From: Niveispirillum fermenti
Lineage (GTDB): Bacteria; Pseudomonadota; Alphaproteobacteria; Azospirillales; Azospirillaceae
DNA length: 64,000 nucleotides
Reading direction: 5' to 3'
NCBI RefSeq assembly: GCF_048066175.1
Contig: NZ_JBLTXA010000021.1
Coordinates: 1-64,000, forward strand
A model generated the notes under the pieces. That model saw only the letters and a list, made by a program, of their open reading frames with translations. It made no database searches and was not told the DNA's origin. The translations under genes were made by a program, and so were the position numbers. This document shows, one piece after another, positions 18,471 to 26,402 of the stretch; positions within the stretch are counted from its first letter, which is position 1, and each line of letters opens with the position of its first letter.

Positions 18471-19244
18471 ATGACCCCCGACGATCTCCTGTCCCGCATC
18501 CTTTACCGTGACGGGCTGATGCTGGTGCTGGACAAGCCTGCCGGCATCGCCGTGCATGCGGGGCCCGACACGGGCCGGGGCCGCGGGGACAATCTGGAAC
18601 GGCATTTCGATGCGCTGCGCTTCGGCTTTCCCAGGCCACCGTCGCTGGCCCATCGCCTGGACCGCGACACGTCGGGCTGCCTGATCCTGGGCCGGCATCC
18701 CAAGGCGTTGCGCCGGCTGGGCATCCTGTTCCAGGAAGGGCGGGTGGCCAAGACCTATTGGGCCATCGTGCTGGGCCATCCGGCCGACAATACGGGCAAG
18801 GTCGATGCCGGGCTGACCAAGATCAGCGATGCCCGGCGGGGCTGGCGCATGGTGGTGGACAAGGAGAACGGCCAGCCTTCCGTCACGCTGTGGCGCGTGC
18901 GTGGCCGGGGGGAACTGCCCGGCATCGGCCCCGTCGCCTTCATGGAGCTGAACCCCAAGACGGGCCGGACGCATCAGATCCGCGTGCATATGCAGCATCT
19001 GGGGCATCCGCTGCTGGGCGACCCGATCTATCTGCCGGCCGGGGCGGCGGGCCGGGCCGGGGATGCGTTGCACCTGCATTCCCGCGCCGTCACCCTGCCC
19101 ATCCAGGCGACCAAGCCGCCCGTGACGGTGACGGCCCCCGTGCCACCGCACATGCGCGCCGCCCTGACGGCCTGCGGCTGGGCGGGGGAGGATGCGGTCG
19201 CCCTCAACCCGGATCCAGCGGCACCGTCGCCAGACCGACCCTGA
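18471..19244 (+). CDS. RluA-family RNA pseudouridine synthase
   Basis: A 257-residue single-domain pseudouridine synthase without an S4 domain. The catalytic motif HRLDRDTSGCLILG places the active Asp at about residue 64. The family segments LVLDKPAGIAVHAG, KTYWAIVLG and LNPKTGRTHQIRVHMQHLG follow in order. It resembles RluA/RluC-type enzymes, but the target uridine in rRNA or tRNA cannot be told from the sequence. The 3' end overlaps the convergent ABM monooxygenase gene by 41 bp. Confidence 0.88.
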   Translation: MTPDDLLSRILYRDGLMLVLDKPAGIAVHAGPDTGRGRGDNLERHFDALRFGFPRPPSLAHRLDRDTSGCLILGRHPKALRRLGILFQEGRVAKTYWAIVLGHPADNTGKVDAGLTKISDARRGWRMVVDKENGQPSVTLWRVRGRGELPGIGPVAFMELNPKTGRTHQIRVHMQHLGHPLLGDPIYLPAGAAGRAGDALHLHSRAVTLPIQATKPPVTVTAPVPPHMRAALTACGWAGEDAVALNPDPAAPSPDRP

Positions 19245-19521
19245 CCACGGCGTCGCCCTGATCGGCGCGCCACCGGCTCCAGCGCTGAAAATGCGGGCTG
19301 TCATGATGGGCCTGCACCGCCGCTTCGTCTGCAAATTCCTCCCACACATGGAAGATGGCGGGGCCGCCGGGCTTCTCCTCCGTCGGGCTGCGGGCCGCGT
19401 GGAACTGCACGCAGCCCGGTTCCTGCCGGCTGTGGCGCATGTTGTCACCGAAATGCCGCAGGAAATCCGCCAGATGGGTGGGGGCCACCTCCACCCGGAT
19501 CAACTTGCCCTGTCGCGCCAT
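19204..19521 (-). CDS. ABM-family (antibiotic biosynthesis monooxygenase) quinol monooxygenase-like protein
   Basis: A 105-residue single-domain protein of the dimeric alpha+beta barrel type. It shows the family course of a first strand (KLIRVEVAPTHLADFLRHF), REPGC-like RQEPGCVQFHAARS, then FHVWEEFADEAAVQAHHDSPHF with the conserved W/E/H elements. Homologues (YgiN-like) oxidise quinols without a cofactor; many are only annotated from fold. Its 3' end overlaps the pseudouridine synthase gene by 41 bp in the opposite orientation. Confidence 0.85.
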   Translation of the reverse strand: MARQGKLIRVEVAPTHLADFLRHFGDNMRHSRQEPGCVQFHAARSPTEEKPGGPAIFHVWEEFADEAAVQAHHDSPHFQRWSRWRADQGDAVVRVGLATVPLDPG

Positions 19522-19553
19522 GTCACTGTTCCCCTTGTGATTTTATACTGTCT

Positions 19554-20039
19554 TCAATCCGTCACAGGCCGGCCATCGACCCGGATATCCTCCAGCGCGA
19601 TGCCGCCGCGGCCATCGAACCGCACACCGATATCCACCGCGACCCCATCATCACGCAGCAACTGTTCCAGCCGCAGGGCGCGGGCCTGTGGCTGGTACAG
19701 CCGCAATTCACGCCCCGGATCGGCCAGCGGCGTGGGGCAGGCGGCCAGGTCCGCCGGCCGGCAGGATGGCAGGGGCGTGAAACCCGGACGGCCGGGATCG
19801 GCCGGGCGGGCGGTCACACAGACGCAATCCGCCGGCCCGTGCCGGCCGGGCACCAGCCCGTCAATATCCAGCCGGGCCAACAGGTAATGGCCCCGCAGCA
19901 AATCGCGCGGATCATAGCCCAGCAGGCGGATGCGCATGACGGGATCGCCGGCCCGCAACACGGGAATGGACAGGGCCCAGCCGGCCAGAACCAGCGTGGG
20001 GACCAGCAGCAGGACGGCACGCAGCCAGGACGCCTTCAT
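19554..20039 (-). CDS. GDYXXLXY-domain membrane-anchored protein
   Basis: A 161-residue protein with one N-terminal signal-anchor (WLRAVLLLVPTLVLAGWALS) and an extracytoplasmic domain. The family motif is GDPVMRIRLLGYDPRDLLRG followed by HYLLARLDI, matching the GDYxxLxY protein family. These proteins usually occur beside a DUF2157 membrane protein, as here. The start overlaps the DUF2157 stop by one base (TGATG), so they are cotranslated. The function is unknown. Confidence 0.8.
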   Translation of the reverse strand: MKASWLRAVLLLVPTLVLAGWALSIPVLRAGDPVMRIRLLGYDPRDLLRGHYLLARLDIDGLVPGRHGPADCVCVTARPADPGRPGFTPLPSCRPADLAACPTPLADPGRELRLYQPQARALRLEQLLRDDGVAVDIGVRFDGRGGIALEDIRVDGRPVTD

Positions 20040-21193
20040 CACATCCCCTCCTTCGCGGACCGGCGGGCCGTGCCCCATTCCATGACGCGCCGGGCGGCCA
20101 GCGCCAGCCCCAGCAGCAGCAGGCCCGCCAGCACCAGCCCGAAGCCGGTGGCCAGCAGGCCGCCCGTGGCATCCAGATAGGCGACGAAGACACGGATGGC
20201 GATCAGCGCCACGGCCAGGCGGAACCAGCCCGTCCTTTCCGCCAGCAGGGCCAGGCGCGCCAGAATGATCCAGTAGAGGCAGAACAGCACACCGGTGACG
20301 ATGGCGGCCCAGGTGCCGTCGAGCAGAAAGGGCAGCACGGCCAGCGGCGGCGACAAGGCCAGCATCAGGCCGAAACCGGCCCGCGCGCCGCGCCGGTCGG
20401 CCGGCACCAGCAGATGCGCCACGCCCAGGGCCAGCAGCCCGACGCCGCCGCCGATGGCGGCATCGGTCATGGTGGCCCCGTCGGGCGTGCCGTCGAACAG
20501 CGGGCGCAGGATCAGCAGCAGCACCGTCAGGCAGGCCACGACACTGCCGGCCGCCACAAGGCCCAGATGGCGGGCCCAGACGGGCGGCAGCGGGGGGGCA
20601 GCCGCCCGCGCCGCATAGACCAGTGCCAGGAACAGCATGACGGCCGTGGCCGACAGGCGATGTTCGTGCAGCCAGCGCCAATGGTCGCCCAGCAGCAGCC
20701 CCATCCACGTGAACAGCCCGGCCGCCCAGACCCAGCGGTTCAAGCCGTCGCGGGCGCAAAGGAAGGTGAAGGGCGTGGCCAGCAGCAGCCAGCCGCCCAT
20801 CAGGCCGGCGGCACTGCCCTGCAACTGGAAGCTCTGCCCGACATGGGCGATCAGCGCCAGGGTGGACAGGGACAGGACCAGCACCCCGCCTTCGACCCGC
20901 ATGTCGGACCCGCCCCGCCCCGCCCAGGACCAGACCACCAGCCCCAGGGCCAGGTTGGCCAGGACATGGACGGCCAGGCGCGGGACGATAGGGATGGCAT
21001 CCCAATTGGCCGCGACGATGGCGATGATGCCGACCGCCACCGTGAAGGCGCCCAGCACACCCAGGGCCATGGCCAGACGCGGCCGGCCGCGGGCGGCTTC
21101 AAACGCGGCAATGCGCCCGGCCTGATCGGCATCGATCAGGCCCGCCTGCCGCCAGTCCGCCAACCGTCCCGCCAATCCCATGCTCCAGGCCAT
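20039..21193 (-). CDS. DUF2157 multi-pass membrane protein
   Basis: A membrane protein of about 384 residues with roughly ten hydrophobic helices. The N-terminal cytoplasmic segment (LADWRQAGLIDADQAGRIAA) is typical of DUF2157. Helices follow from LGVLGAFTVAVGIIAIVAANW onward. It pairs with the GDYXXLXY protein downstream. The function is unknown. The start at 21193 has GGAG about 10 bases upstream; 21181 is an alternative. A second, divergent DUF2157 gene lies at 46833-47876. Confidence 0.82.
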   Translation of the reverse strand: MAWSMGLAGRLADWRQAGLIDADQAGRIAAFEAARGRPRLAMALGVLGAFTVAVGIIAIVAANWDAIPIVPRLAVHVLANLALGLVVWSWAGRGGSDMRVEGGVLVLSLSTLALIAHVGQSFQLQGSAAGLMGGWLLLATPFTFLCARDGLNRWVWAAGLFTWMGLLLGDHWRWLHEHRLSATAVMLFLALVYAARAAAPPLPPVWARHLGLVAAGSVVACLTVLLLILRPLFDGTPDGATMTDAAIGGGVGLLALGVAHLLVPADRRGARAGFGLMLALSPPLAVLPFLLDGTWAAIVTGVLFCLYWIILARLALLAERTGWFRLAVALIAIRVFVAYLDATGGLLATGFGLVLAGLLLLGLALAARRVMEWGTARRSAKEGM

Positions 21194-21214
21194 GCGCCCG
21201 CCACTCCGATCCTT

Positions 21215-21262
21215 CGGTCTGCCGCCGCGCAGCCCGTGCGGTCTGCCGCCGCGCGACCCGTG
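21215..21262. repeat. Tandem 24-bp duplication upstream of the DUF2157 gene
   Basis: CGGTCTGCCGCCGCGCAGCC plus CGTG is repeated head to tail at 21215-21238 and 21239-21262 with two adjacent mismatches (AG versus GA). It lies in the 5' flank of the DUF2157 gene and of the MFS gene's 3' end, and looks like a simple slippage duplication. Confidence 0.7.
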
Positions 21263-21376
21263 CCGCGTGAAACCCACGCCGCGGATGCGGCGCCGGCGCT
21301 TTCCAGCGTATTTCCGCTGACCGGAAACATTGCTCTCGCCCGCCAGCGTGGGCCAAAGCCACGGCAGGCACAAGCC

Positions 21377-22540
21377 TCACGCCTTCAGCCGCGGCAGTGT
21401 CAGCAGGCAGACCATTCCAAGCACCTGCATCAACAACACGGCAGCAGCCAGAACGGGCAGGCCCATCATGATGAAAGGCGCCAGCAGCGCCGTGCCGCCC
21501 GACGCCATGCCCGTGATGAACAGGATGACCAGCGCCGAGGCCCGGTCATCATCGCCGCGCCCGGCCATGATGGCGCGCAGGAAGCCCGGCGGGCCACGCA
21601 GGCCCAGGCCGATATTCAGGGGCGCGATCAGCAGGGGCAGCATCCAGACTTCCGCCAGGCCGGCCAACGCCGCGCCCAGCAGCAACAGCGACGAGAACAG
21701 CGCCAGCGCCGTGCCGATGCTGATCATCCGTTCGATCCCCCAGCGGCGCGCCAGCCCGCCCGCCAGATTGGCGGTGACGGCGAACAGGGTGACGCCAATG
21801 GCCTGCATGATGATGAAGTCCCGCATCTCCCCACCCATGGTGGCCGTGATGGTGAGGGGGGCGCCGAACACGAAGATCAGCAACCCGCCCAGCACGCAGG
21901 ATTGCGACAGGGCATAGCGCAGGAACACGGGATCGGTCAGCAGGCGCCGGTAGCTGCCATCCGGCCGGGCCTCCGCACCGCCGGCCGGCAGCACGCGGAA
22001 ACCGGCCAGCAGGCAGGCCAGCACGAAGACGGCCAGCACGGCCGTCACCAGGAACGGCGCCTGCCATCCGCCCCAGACCAGCAGGGCAGCACCGGCGATG
22101 GGGGCGGCACCCGGCACGATGGCCTCGATACTGCCCAGCGCCGCCAGCGCCCGCATGGCCCCGATCTCGTCGAACAGGCGGCGGATGATGCCGGGGGCGA
22201 AGACGGCCGGGGCCGATGCCACCACCCCCTGGACAAAGCGGATGGCCACCAGCATCCATATGTCCTGCCGCCAGGTCGCCGCCGCCGACAGCAATGCGGT
22301 GCCCGCCAGCGACAGCACCAGCAGCCAGCGCCGGTCGAAGCGCTGGCTGAGCATGGCAAACAGCGGCAGGCCCAGCACCGTCCCGCCGATATAGGCGGCG
22401 ATGACAAGCTGGGCCGGGGCCGGGCCGGCACCCGGCCATTGGGCGATGGCGGGCACGGCCGGCAGGATCAGGTCGATGCCGGCCATGCCCAGCAACGTGC
22501 CCATCACCAGAAGGCCGCAGATCACTACCCGCATCATCAT
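21377..22540 (-). CDS. Bcr/CflA-like MFS drug efflux transporter
   Basis: A transporter of about 387 residues with 12 predicted helices. The N-terminal half resembles Bcr/CflA exporters: GMAGIDLILPAVPAIAQ in helix 1, IGGTVLGLPLFAMLSQRFDRR with the loop 2-3 motif, and RFVQGVVASAPAVFAPGIIR with the motif C-like segment near helix 5. Such proteins expel drugs such as bicyclomycin or chloramphenicol by proton antiport; the real substrate is unknown. ATG at 22540 has an AGGAG site six bases upstream; 22537 and 22534 follow directly. The opposite strand carries the HPP gene, which starts 170 bp away. Confidence 0.82.
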   Translation of the reverse strand: MMMRVVICGLLVMGTLLGMAGIDLILPAVPAIAQWPGAGPAPAQLVIAAYIGGTVLGLPLFAMLSQRFDRRWLLVLSLAGTALLSAAATWRQDIWMLVAIRFVQGVVASAPAVFAPGIIRRLFDEIGAMRALAALGSIEAIVPGAAPIAGAALLVWGGWQAPFLVTAVLAVFVLACLLAGFRVLPAGGAEARPDGSYRRLLTDPVFLRYALSQSCVLGGLLIFVFGAPLTITATMGGEMRDFIIMQAIGVTLFAVTANLAGGLARRWGIERMISIGTALALFSSLLLLGAALAGLAEVWMLPLLIAPLNIGLGLRGPPGFLRAIMAGRGDDDRASALVILFITGMASGGTALLAPFIMMGLPVLAAAVLLMQVLGMVCLLTLPRLKA

Positions 22541-22709
22541 CACCACTCCTGCACCGGCCCAAACAAATCCGACTATGCATGTATTCCGAAATCGATGGAA
22601 ATTTGTCGCAAGCCATGCATCGGCGTCAACCGGGCACCATCGCAGAGGCTGATTGCAAAATGCGCAGCCAGCGGCAAGAAAAACCGGCATCCAACGCACA
22701 GGATTCCCC

Positions 22710-23216
22710 ATGCCCCGCCATCTGCTGACCCGTCACGAACAGCCCCACCCCCGCCTGGCCGCCCATCTGAAGGCCGGCCTGGGTGCTGCCCTGGCCATCG
22801 CGGCGGCCGGCTGGCTGGCGGGGGTCACGCATCTGCCCCTGCTGCTGGCGCCGTTCGGGGCCAGCGCCGTCCTGCTGTTCGCGCAGGGCACCAGCCCCCT
22901 GGCCCAGCCCGTCAATGTGGTGGGCGGCTATCTGCTGGCCGGGCTGGTGACGCTGGCGCTGCATCTGCTGCTGCCTGCGGACTGGTGGGCCGTGGGGCTG
23001 GCGGTGGGCCTGTCCATCACCGCCATGTCGCTGCTGCGCCTGACGCATCCGCCGGCCGGTGCCATGCCCGTCGTGGTGGCGGGATCGGCCATGCCGGCAC
23101 TGGAACTGCTGGCCATCGCCATGGCCGGGTCGCTGGCCATGACGCTGTACGCCATGCTGCATCACCGGCTGCCGCCGCGCCTGGATTATCCCCGCCGGCC
23201 GGCGCCGGCACAGTAG
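22710..23216 (+). CDS. HPP-family integral membrane protein
   Basis: A 168-residue protein with four hydrophobic helices and the family motif RLTHPPAGAMP in the third quarter. Residues LLLAPFGASAVLLFAQ and PLAQPVNVVGGYLLAGL are also characteristic. HPP proteins have been linked to nitrite transport in plant chloroplasts and cyanobacteria; in proteobacteria the role is not established. The start at 22710 has AGGA nine bases upstream. No CBS domain is attached. Confidence 0.85.
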   Translation: MPRHLLTRHEQPHPRLAAHLKAGLGAALAIAAAGWLAGVTHLPLLLAPFGASAVLLFAQGTSPLAQPVNVVGGYLLAGLVTLALHLLLPADWWAVGLAVGLSITAMSLLRLTHPPAGAMPVVVAGSAMPALELLAIAMAGSLAMTLYAMLHHRLPPRLDYPRRPAPAQ

Positions 23217-23261
23217 GCCCCGCCAACCGGCGCCGGCGCAGTGGAAAAGGCGGCGGCGGGA

Positions 23262-23711
23262 TCAGAATCCGGGGTCGGGCCGCAGGTGGACGACATCCAG
23301 CCCGTGGGCGGCCACCAGCCGGTCGGCCACGGCCAGCCGGTGACAATGGGTGTGATCCGCCTCGAAGCACAGCAGGCAGGCCGGCTGTTCCAGGGCCAGA
23401 CTGCCGGCCAGCGCCAGTTCATACTGCGCCTCTCCGCGGGCCAGCCCGTCCTCCACAATCGACCAGAATGCCGCCATCCGCCCGGCCCGGTTGGCGATCC
23501 GCCCCTCCTTCGGCGTGCCCAGCTTCTTCAGGTGCAGATAGCCGATCCCCTCCGCCTCCAGCCCGGCACGCAAGGGGGACTTGGAAAAGCCGGCCCGACG
23601 GGAGGATGGCAGTTCGCGCACGTCCAGCAGAAGCCGGACCCCGGCCGCCTTCAGCGCCGCGATGACCGCGCCCTGCGATGCACCCTCGTACCCGATGGTG
23701 AACAATGTCAT
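23262..23711 (-). CDS. DUF488 family protein
   Basis: A 149-residue cytoplasmic protein. It begins with the family hallmark LFTIGYEGASQGAVIAALKA and LLLDVRELPSSRRAGFSKSP, followed by YLHLKKLGTP and the C-terminal motif LLCFEADHTHCHR. DUF488 is widespread and uncharacterised; the conserved Cys, His and Arg residues are all present here. It is transcribed divergently from rpmI with a 166-bp gap that holds the rpmI promoter. Confidence 0.85.
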   Translation of the reverse strand: MTLFTIGYEGASQGAVIAALKAAGVRLLLDVRELPSSRRAGFSKSPLRAGLEAEGIGYLHLKKLGTPKEGRIANRAGRMAAFWSIVEDGLARGEAQYELALAGSLALEQPACLLCFEADHTHCHRLAVADRLVAAHGLDVVHLRPDPGF

Positions 23712-23771
23712 GTCCTGGTCTCCTGCCGGGCGGCCATGCCGGCGTTGCGTGCCTGGCGCCCTTGTTCAGCC

Positions 23772-23800
23772 TTGTCATTCCGGGGCCGGTCCACTATACA
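23772..23800 (+). promoter_or_regulatory. Sigma-70-type promoter of the rpmI-rplT operon
   Basis: TTGTCA (23772-23777) and TATACA (23795-23800) are separated by exactly 17 bp, close to consensus for both hexamers. Transcription would start near 23807, giving a leader of about 70 nt before rpmI. The upstream infC gene common in this operon is absent here, so an own promoter is expected. Confidence 0.65.
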
Positions 23801-23813
23801 CACCCGCTCTATC

Positions 23814-23857
23814 GAACGGCGAGGCCGGGCGAGATGCCCGGGGCATGCCCGCCGTTC
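23814..23857 (+). promoter_or_regulatory. Structured 5' leader of rpmI (candidate ribosomal-protein autoregulatory element)
   Basis: Outer arms GAACGGCG (23814-23821) and CGCCGTTC (23850-23857) pair perfectly and enclose an inner hairpin with CCGGGC/GCCCGG arms (23825-23841). The structure lies between the predicted start site and the rpmI ribosome site (AGAAGGA). L20 is known to repress its own operon by binding leader RNA in other bacteria. That this structure is an L20 target is an inference. Confidence 0.45.
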
Positions 23858-23877
23858 ATATGTTAGAAGGACCGAAA

Positions 23878-24078
23878 ATGCCCAAGTTGAAAAACCACTC
23901 CGGCTCGAAGAAGCGGTTCAAGTTTACCGCGTCGGGCAAGGTCAAGGCCCAGGCCGCCGGCAAGCGCCACGGCATGAGCAAGCGTCCGAACAAGATGAAG
24001 CGCAACGCGCGCGGCACCTTCGTCATGTTCAAGGCGGATGGCGAGAAGATCGCCGAAAACTTCCTGCGGGTTAAGTGA
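23878..24078 (+). CDS. rpmI: 50S ribosomal protein L35
   Basis: A 66-residue basic ribosomal protein beginning MPKLKNHSGSKKRFKFTASG with the family's KRHGMSKRPNKMKR core. It is a component of the large subunit. It has an AGAAGGA ribosome site. rplT follows after 12 bp. The usual upstream infC is not present in this window. Confidence 0.97.
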   Translation: MPKLKNHSGSKKRFKFTASGKVKAQAAGKRHGMSKRPNKMKRNARGTFVMFKADGEKIAENFLRVK

Positions 24079-24090
24079 GGAGGCTGACCA

Positions 24091-24453
24091 ATGGCACGCG
24101 TTAAGCGGGGCGTCACCACCCACGCCCGTCACAAGAAGATCCTGAAGCTGGCCAAGGGCTATCGCGGCCGCGGTTCCACGTGCTATCGCGTTGCGATCGA
24201 GAAGGTCGAGAAGGCGCTTCGTTACGCCTATCGCGACCGTCGCAACAAGAAGCGCGATTTCCGCGGTCTGTGGATTCAGCGTATCAACGCCGGTGCGCGC
24301 CTGCACGGGCTGAAGTACAGCACCCTGATCCACGGCCTGAAGCGCGCCGGCATCGAGCTGGACCGCAAGGTCCTGTCCGATCTGGCCGCCCGCGAGCCGG
24401 AGAGCTTTAAGAGCCTGTGCGATCAGGCCCAGGCTGCTCTCAAGGCCGCCTGA
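24091..24453 (+). CDS. rplT: 50S ribosomal protein L20
   Basis: A 120-residue ribosomal protein needed for early 50S assembly. It starts MARVKRGVTTHARHKKILKL and contains KGYRGRGSTCYRVA and LWIQRINAGARLHGLKYST, all diagnostic. Codon use is the highly expressed type, as in rpmI. The gene is followed 35 bases later by a strong intrinsic terminator. Confidence 0.97.
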   Translation: MARVKRGVTTHARHKKILKLAKGYRGRGSTCYRVAIEKVEKALRYAYRDRRNKKRDFRGLWIQRINAGARLHGLKYSTLIHGLKRAGIELDRKVLSDLAAREPESFKSLCDQAQAALKAA

Positions 24454-24488
24454 TTTCCGGTAACGGATTTCAGAACGGTTGCAAGTTG

Positions 24489-24526
24489 AAAGGGGGAGCA
24501 GGCCCGGCGGGCCCGCTCCCCCTTTT
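24489..24526 (+). terminator. Strong Rho-independent terminator after rplT
   Basis: AAAGGGGGAGC and GCTCCCCCTTT form an 11-bp stem, then one mismatch and a further GGCCC/GGGCC stem closed by a 3-base loop, followed by T4. It ends the rpmI-rplT transcript and separates it from the toxin-antitoxin pair and pheST. Confidence 0.9.
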
Positions 24527-24583
24527 GCTTGTGCGTCTGCCATCTGTGCTATCATCGGGACCGCACCGGGACCGGAGGACGCC

Positions 24584-24829
24584 ATGGGTTCGCTCACCAT
24601 CCGCAATCTTGACGACAGCCTGCTGCAGGGCCTGCGCGACCGCGCAATGCGTTCCGGTCGCACCATTGAGGAAGAGGCGGCTGCCGTGCTTGCGGCACAG
24701 GTCGGCAGCGGTGGCCAGTCACCAGATTTGATCGCCCGTCTCGCCTCTCTGCGTGCCGCCACGCATGGCATGTGCCGCACCCCCTCGGAAGTGCTGCTTC
24801 GGGAAGACCGCGATGGCGAGCATCGATGA
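24584..24829 (+). CDS. FitA/VapB-like ribbon-helix-helix antitoxin
   Basis: An 81-residue protein. The N-terminal MGSLTIRNLDDSLLQGLRDR and TIEEEAAAVLAAQ are a ribbon-helix-helix DNA-binding domain of the FitA/VapB type; the C-terminus (CRTPSEVLLREDRDGEHR) would wrap and neutralise the toxin. The ribosome site CCGGAGGACGCC is strong. The stop overlaps the toxin start by 4 bp (ATGA), the usual type II toxin-antitoxin layout. Such antitoxins commonly autorepress their operon. The pair is placed between rplT and pheS. Confidence 0.82.
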   Translation: MGSLTIRNLDDSLLQGLRDRAMRSGRTIEEEAAAVLAAQVGSGGQSPDLIARLASLRAATHGMCRTPSEVLLREDRDGEHR

Positions 24830-25278
24830 AATACGAGCTGGACGCTTCCGTTGCCATCAAACTGGCCATTGCGGAGCCGGATTCTCATCTGGCCGAACCC
24901 TTGCTGCGTGCAGAACTTCATGCACCCGATCTCTTGTATGCCGAGGTGGCCAACATCCTGTGGAAGAAGCTGGCCCGTGAGGAACTGACAGACGCCATTG
25001 CCGCTCAAGCACTTGATGTCATTGGCCAATTGAGAGTGTCCATCACACCGTCGAAGGTACTTCTGACGGATGCGGCATGGCTGGCCCGGACGGCGGGGCA
25101 TCCCGCTTACGACATGTTCTATGTCGCCCTGGCACAGGAACTTTCGGCACCGTTGATCACCGCGGATCGGCGGCTCTCAGAAAAGGTCAGGCAGATCACT
25201 CCCCGCCCGCCCTGGGCCAGCCTCGTCACGTCACTCACCGAATTCCAACCGGGCGCTTCCGCCCCCTCCCCTGCCTGA
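24826..25278 (+). CDS. vapC: VapC-like PIN-domain toxin
   Basis: A 150-residue PIN-domain ribonuclease. The four acidic active-site residues are visible: Asp6 (YELDASV), Glu40 (LLYAEVAN), Asp96 (HPAYDMFYVALA) and Asp114 (LITADRRL). VapC toxins cleave tRNA or rRNA in a Mg2+-dependent manner. Translation is coupled to the antitoxin by ATGA overlap. pheS starts only 16 bp after its stop, so transcription started upstream of the antitoxin may run into pheST. Confidence 0.85.
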   Translation: MKYELDASVAIKLAIAEPDSHLAEPLLRAELHAPDLLYAEVANILWKKLAREELTDAIAAQALDVIGQLRVSITPSKVLLTDAAWLARTAGHPAYDMFYVALAQELSAPLITADRRLSEKVRQITPRPPWASLVTSLTEFQPGASAPSPA

Positions 25279-25294
25279 TCCAACCAGGACCATC

Positions 25295-26371
25295 ATGGAC
25301 ACGCTCGATACGCTCAAGGCCGAAACGCTGGCCACCATCGCCTCTGCCACCGACAGCGCCGCCCTGGAAGAGGTGCGGGTCGCCGTCCTGGGCAAGAAGG
25401 GCTCCATCACGGCGCTGATGGGCGACATGCGGTCCCTGACGCCGGACGAGCGCAAGGCCCGTGGTGCCGCCCTGAACGCGGTGAAGACCGCCGTGGAGGC
25501 CGCGATCGAAGGCCGCCGGGCGGAACTGAAGGGCATCGAACTGGAAAGGCGGCTGGCCGCCGAGCGCATCGATGTCACGCTGCCCGTCCGACCCGAGACC
25601 CAGGGCCGCATCCACCCGATCAGCCAGACGGTTGACGAGATGGTCGCCATCTTCGCCGCCATGGGCTTCACGGTCGCGGAAGGTCCGGATATCGAGACGG
25701 ACTTCAACAATTTCACGGCGCTGAACATCCCGCCGGAGCATCCGGCGCGCCAGATGCACGACACCTTCTACCTGCCGCCGTCGGCGGAAGGGGCGGCGCG
25801 CGTGCTGCGCACCCATACCAGCCCGGTGCAGATCCGCACCATGCTGAAGGAGAAGCCGCCGATCCGCATCATCGCGCCCGGCCGCACCTATCGTTCCGAC
25901 TATGACCAGACGCACACGCCCGTCTTCCACCAGATCGAAGGCCTGGTGATCGGCGAGGATATCCATATGGGCCATCTGAAGGGCTGCATCCTGGAATTCT
26001 GCCGCGCCTTCTTCCAGATCGATGACCTGCCCATCCGCTTCCGCCCCAGCTTCTTCCCCTTCACCGAGCCGTCGGCCGAGGTGGATATCGGCTGTTCGCG
26101 CAAGGGGGGCGAGTTGAAGCTGGGCAATCATGGCGACTGGCTGGAGATCATGGGCTCGGGCATGGTCCACCCCAAGGTGCTGGAGAATTGCGGCATCGAC
26201 AGCAGCAAGTACCAGGGCTTCGCCTTCGGCATGGGGATCGAGCGCGTGGCGATGCTGAAATACGGCATCCCCGACCTGCGCTCCTTCTTCGATGCCGACC
26301 TGCGCTGGCTGCGCCATTACGGCTTCGTGCCGCTGGACCAGCCGAACCTGGCCCAGGGCCTTTCCCGCTGA
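25295..26371 (+). CDS. pheS: Phenylalanyl-tRNA synthetase alpha subunit
   Basis: A 358-residue catalytic subunit of class II Phe-tRNA synthetase. A helical N-terminus (tRNA-binding coiled coil) precedes motif 2 (FHQIEGLVIGEDIHMGHLKG) and motif 3 (GFAFGMGIERVAMLKYGI). GRIHPISQTVDEMVAIFAAM and HDTFYL are characteristic. pheT follows after 31 bp. Together they form the alpha2-beta2 enzyme charging tRNA-Phe. The vapBC-like pair lies directly upstream instead of the usual rplT. Confidence 0.97.
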   Translation: MDTLDTLKAETLATIASATDSAALEEVRVAVLGKKGSITALMGDMRSLTPDERKARGAALNAVKTAVEAAIEGRRAELKGIELERRLAAERIDVTLPVRPETQGRIHPISQTVDEMVAIFAAMGFTVAEGPDIETDFNNFTALNIPPEHPARQMHDTFYLPPSAEGAARVLRTHTSPVQIRTMLKEKPPIRIIAPGRTYRSDYDQTHTPVFHQIEGLVIGEDIHMGHLKGCILEFCRAFFQIDDLPIRFRPSFFPFTEPSAEVDIGCSRKGGELKLGNHGDWLEIMGSGMVHPKVLENCGIDSSKYQGFAFGMGIERVAMLKYGIPDLRSFFDADLRWLRHYGFVPLDQPNLAQGLSR

Positions 26372-26402
26372 TCAGCCACGACCGGATACCAAGGACGTTC
26401 AA

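Noticed and set aside
20414..23665. Very long open frames opposite the DUF2157, MFS and HPP genes
   Set aside because: They are antisense shadows of well-supported genes, caused by the lack of stops in GC-rich DNA.
24489..24526. Possible riboswitch or T-box before the vapBC/pheST block
   Set aside because: The hairpin is an ordinary intrinsic terminator directly after rplT with no specifier or conserved box sequences.
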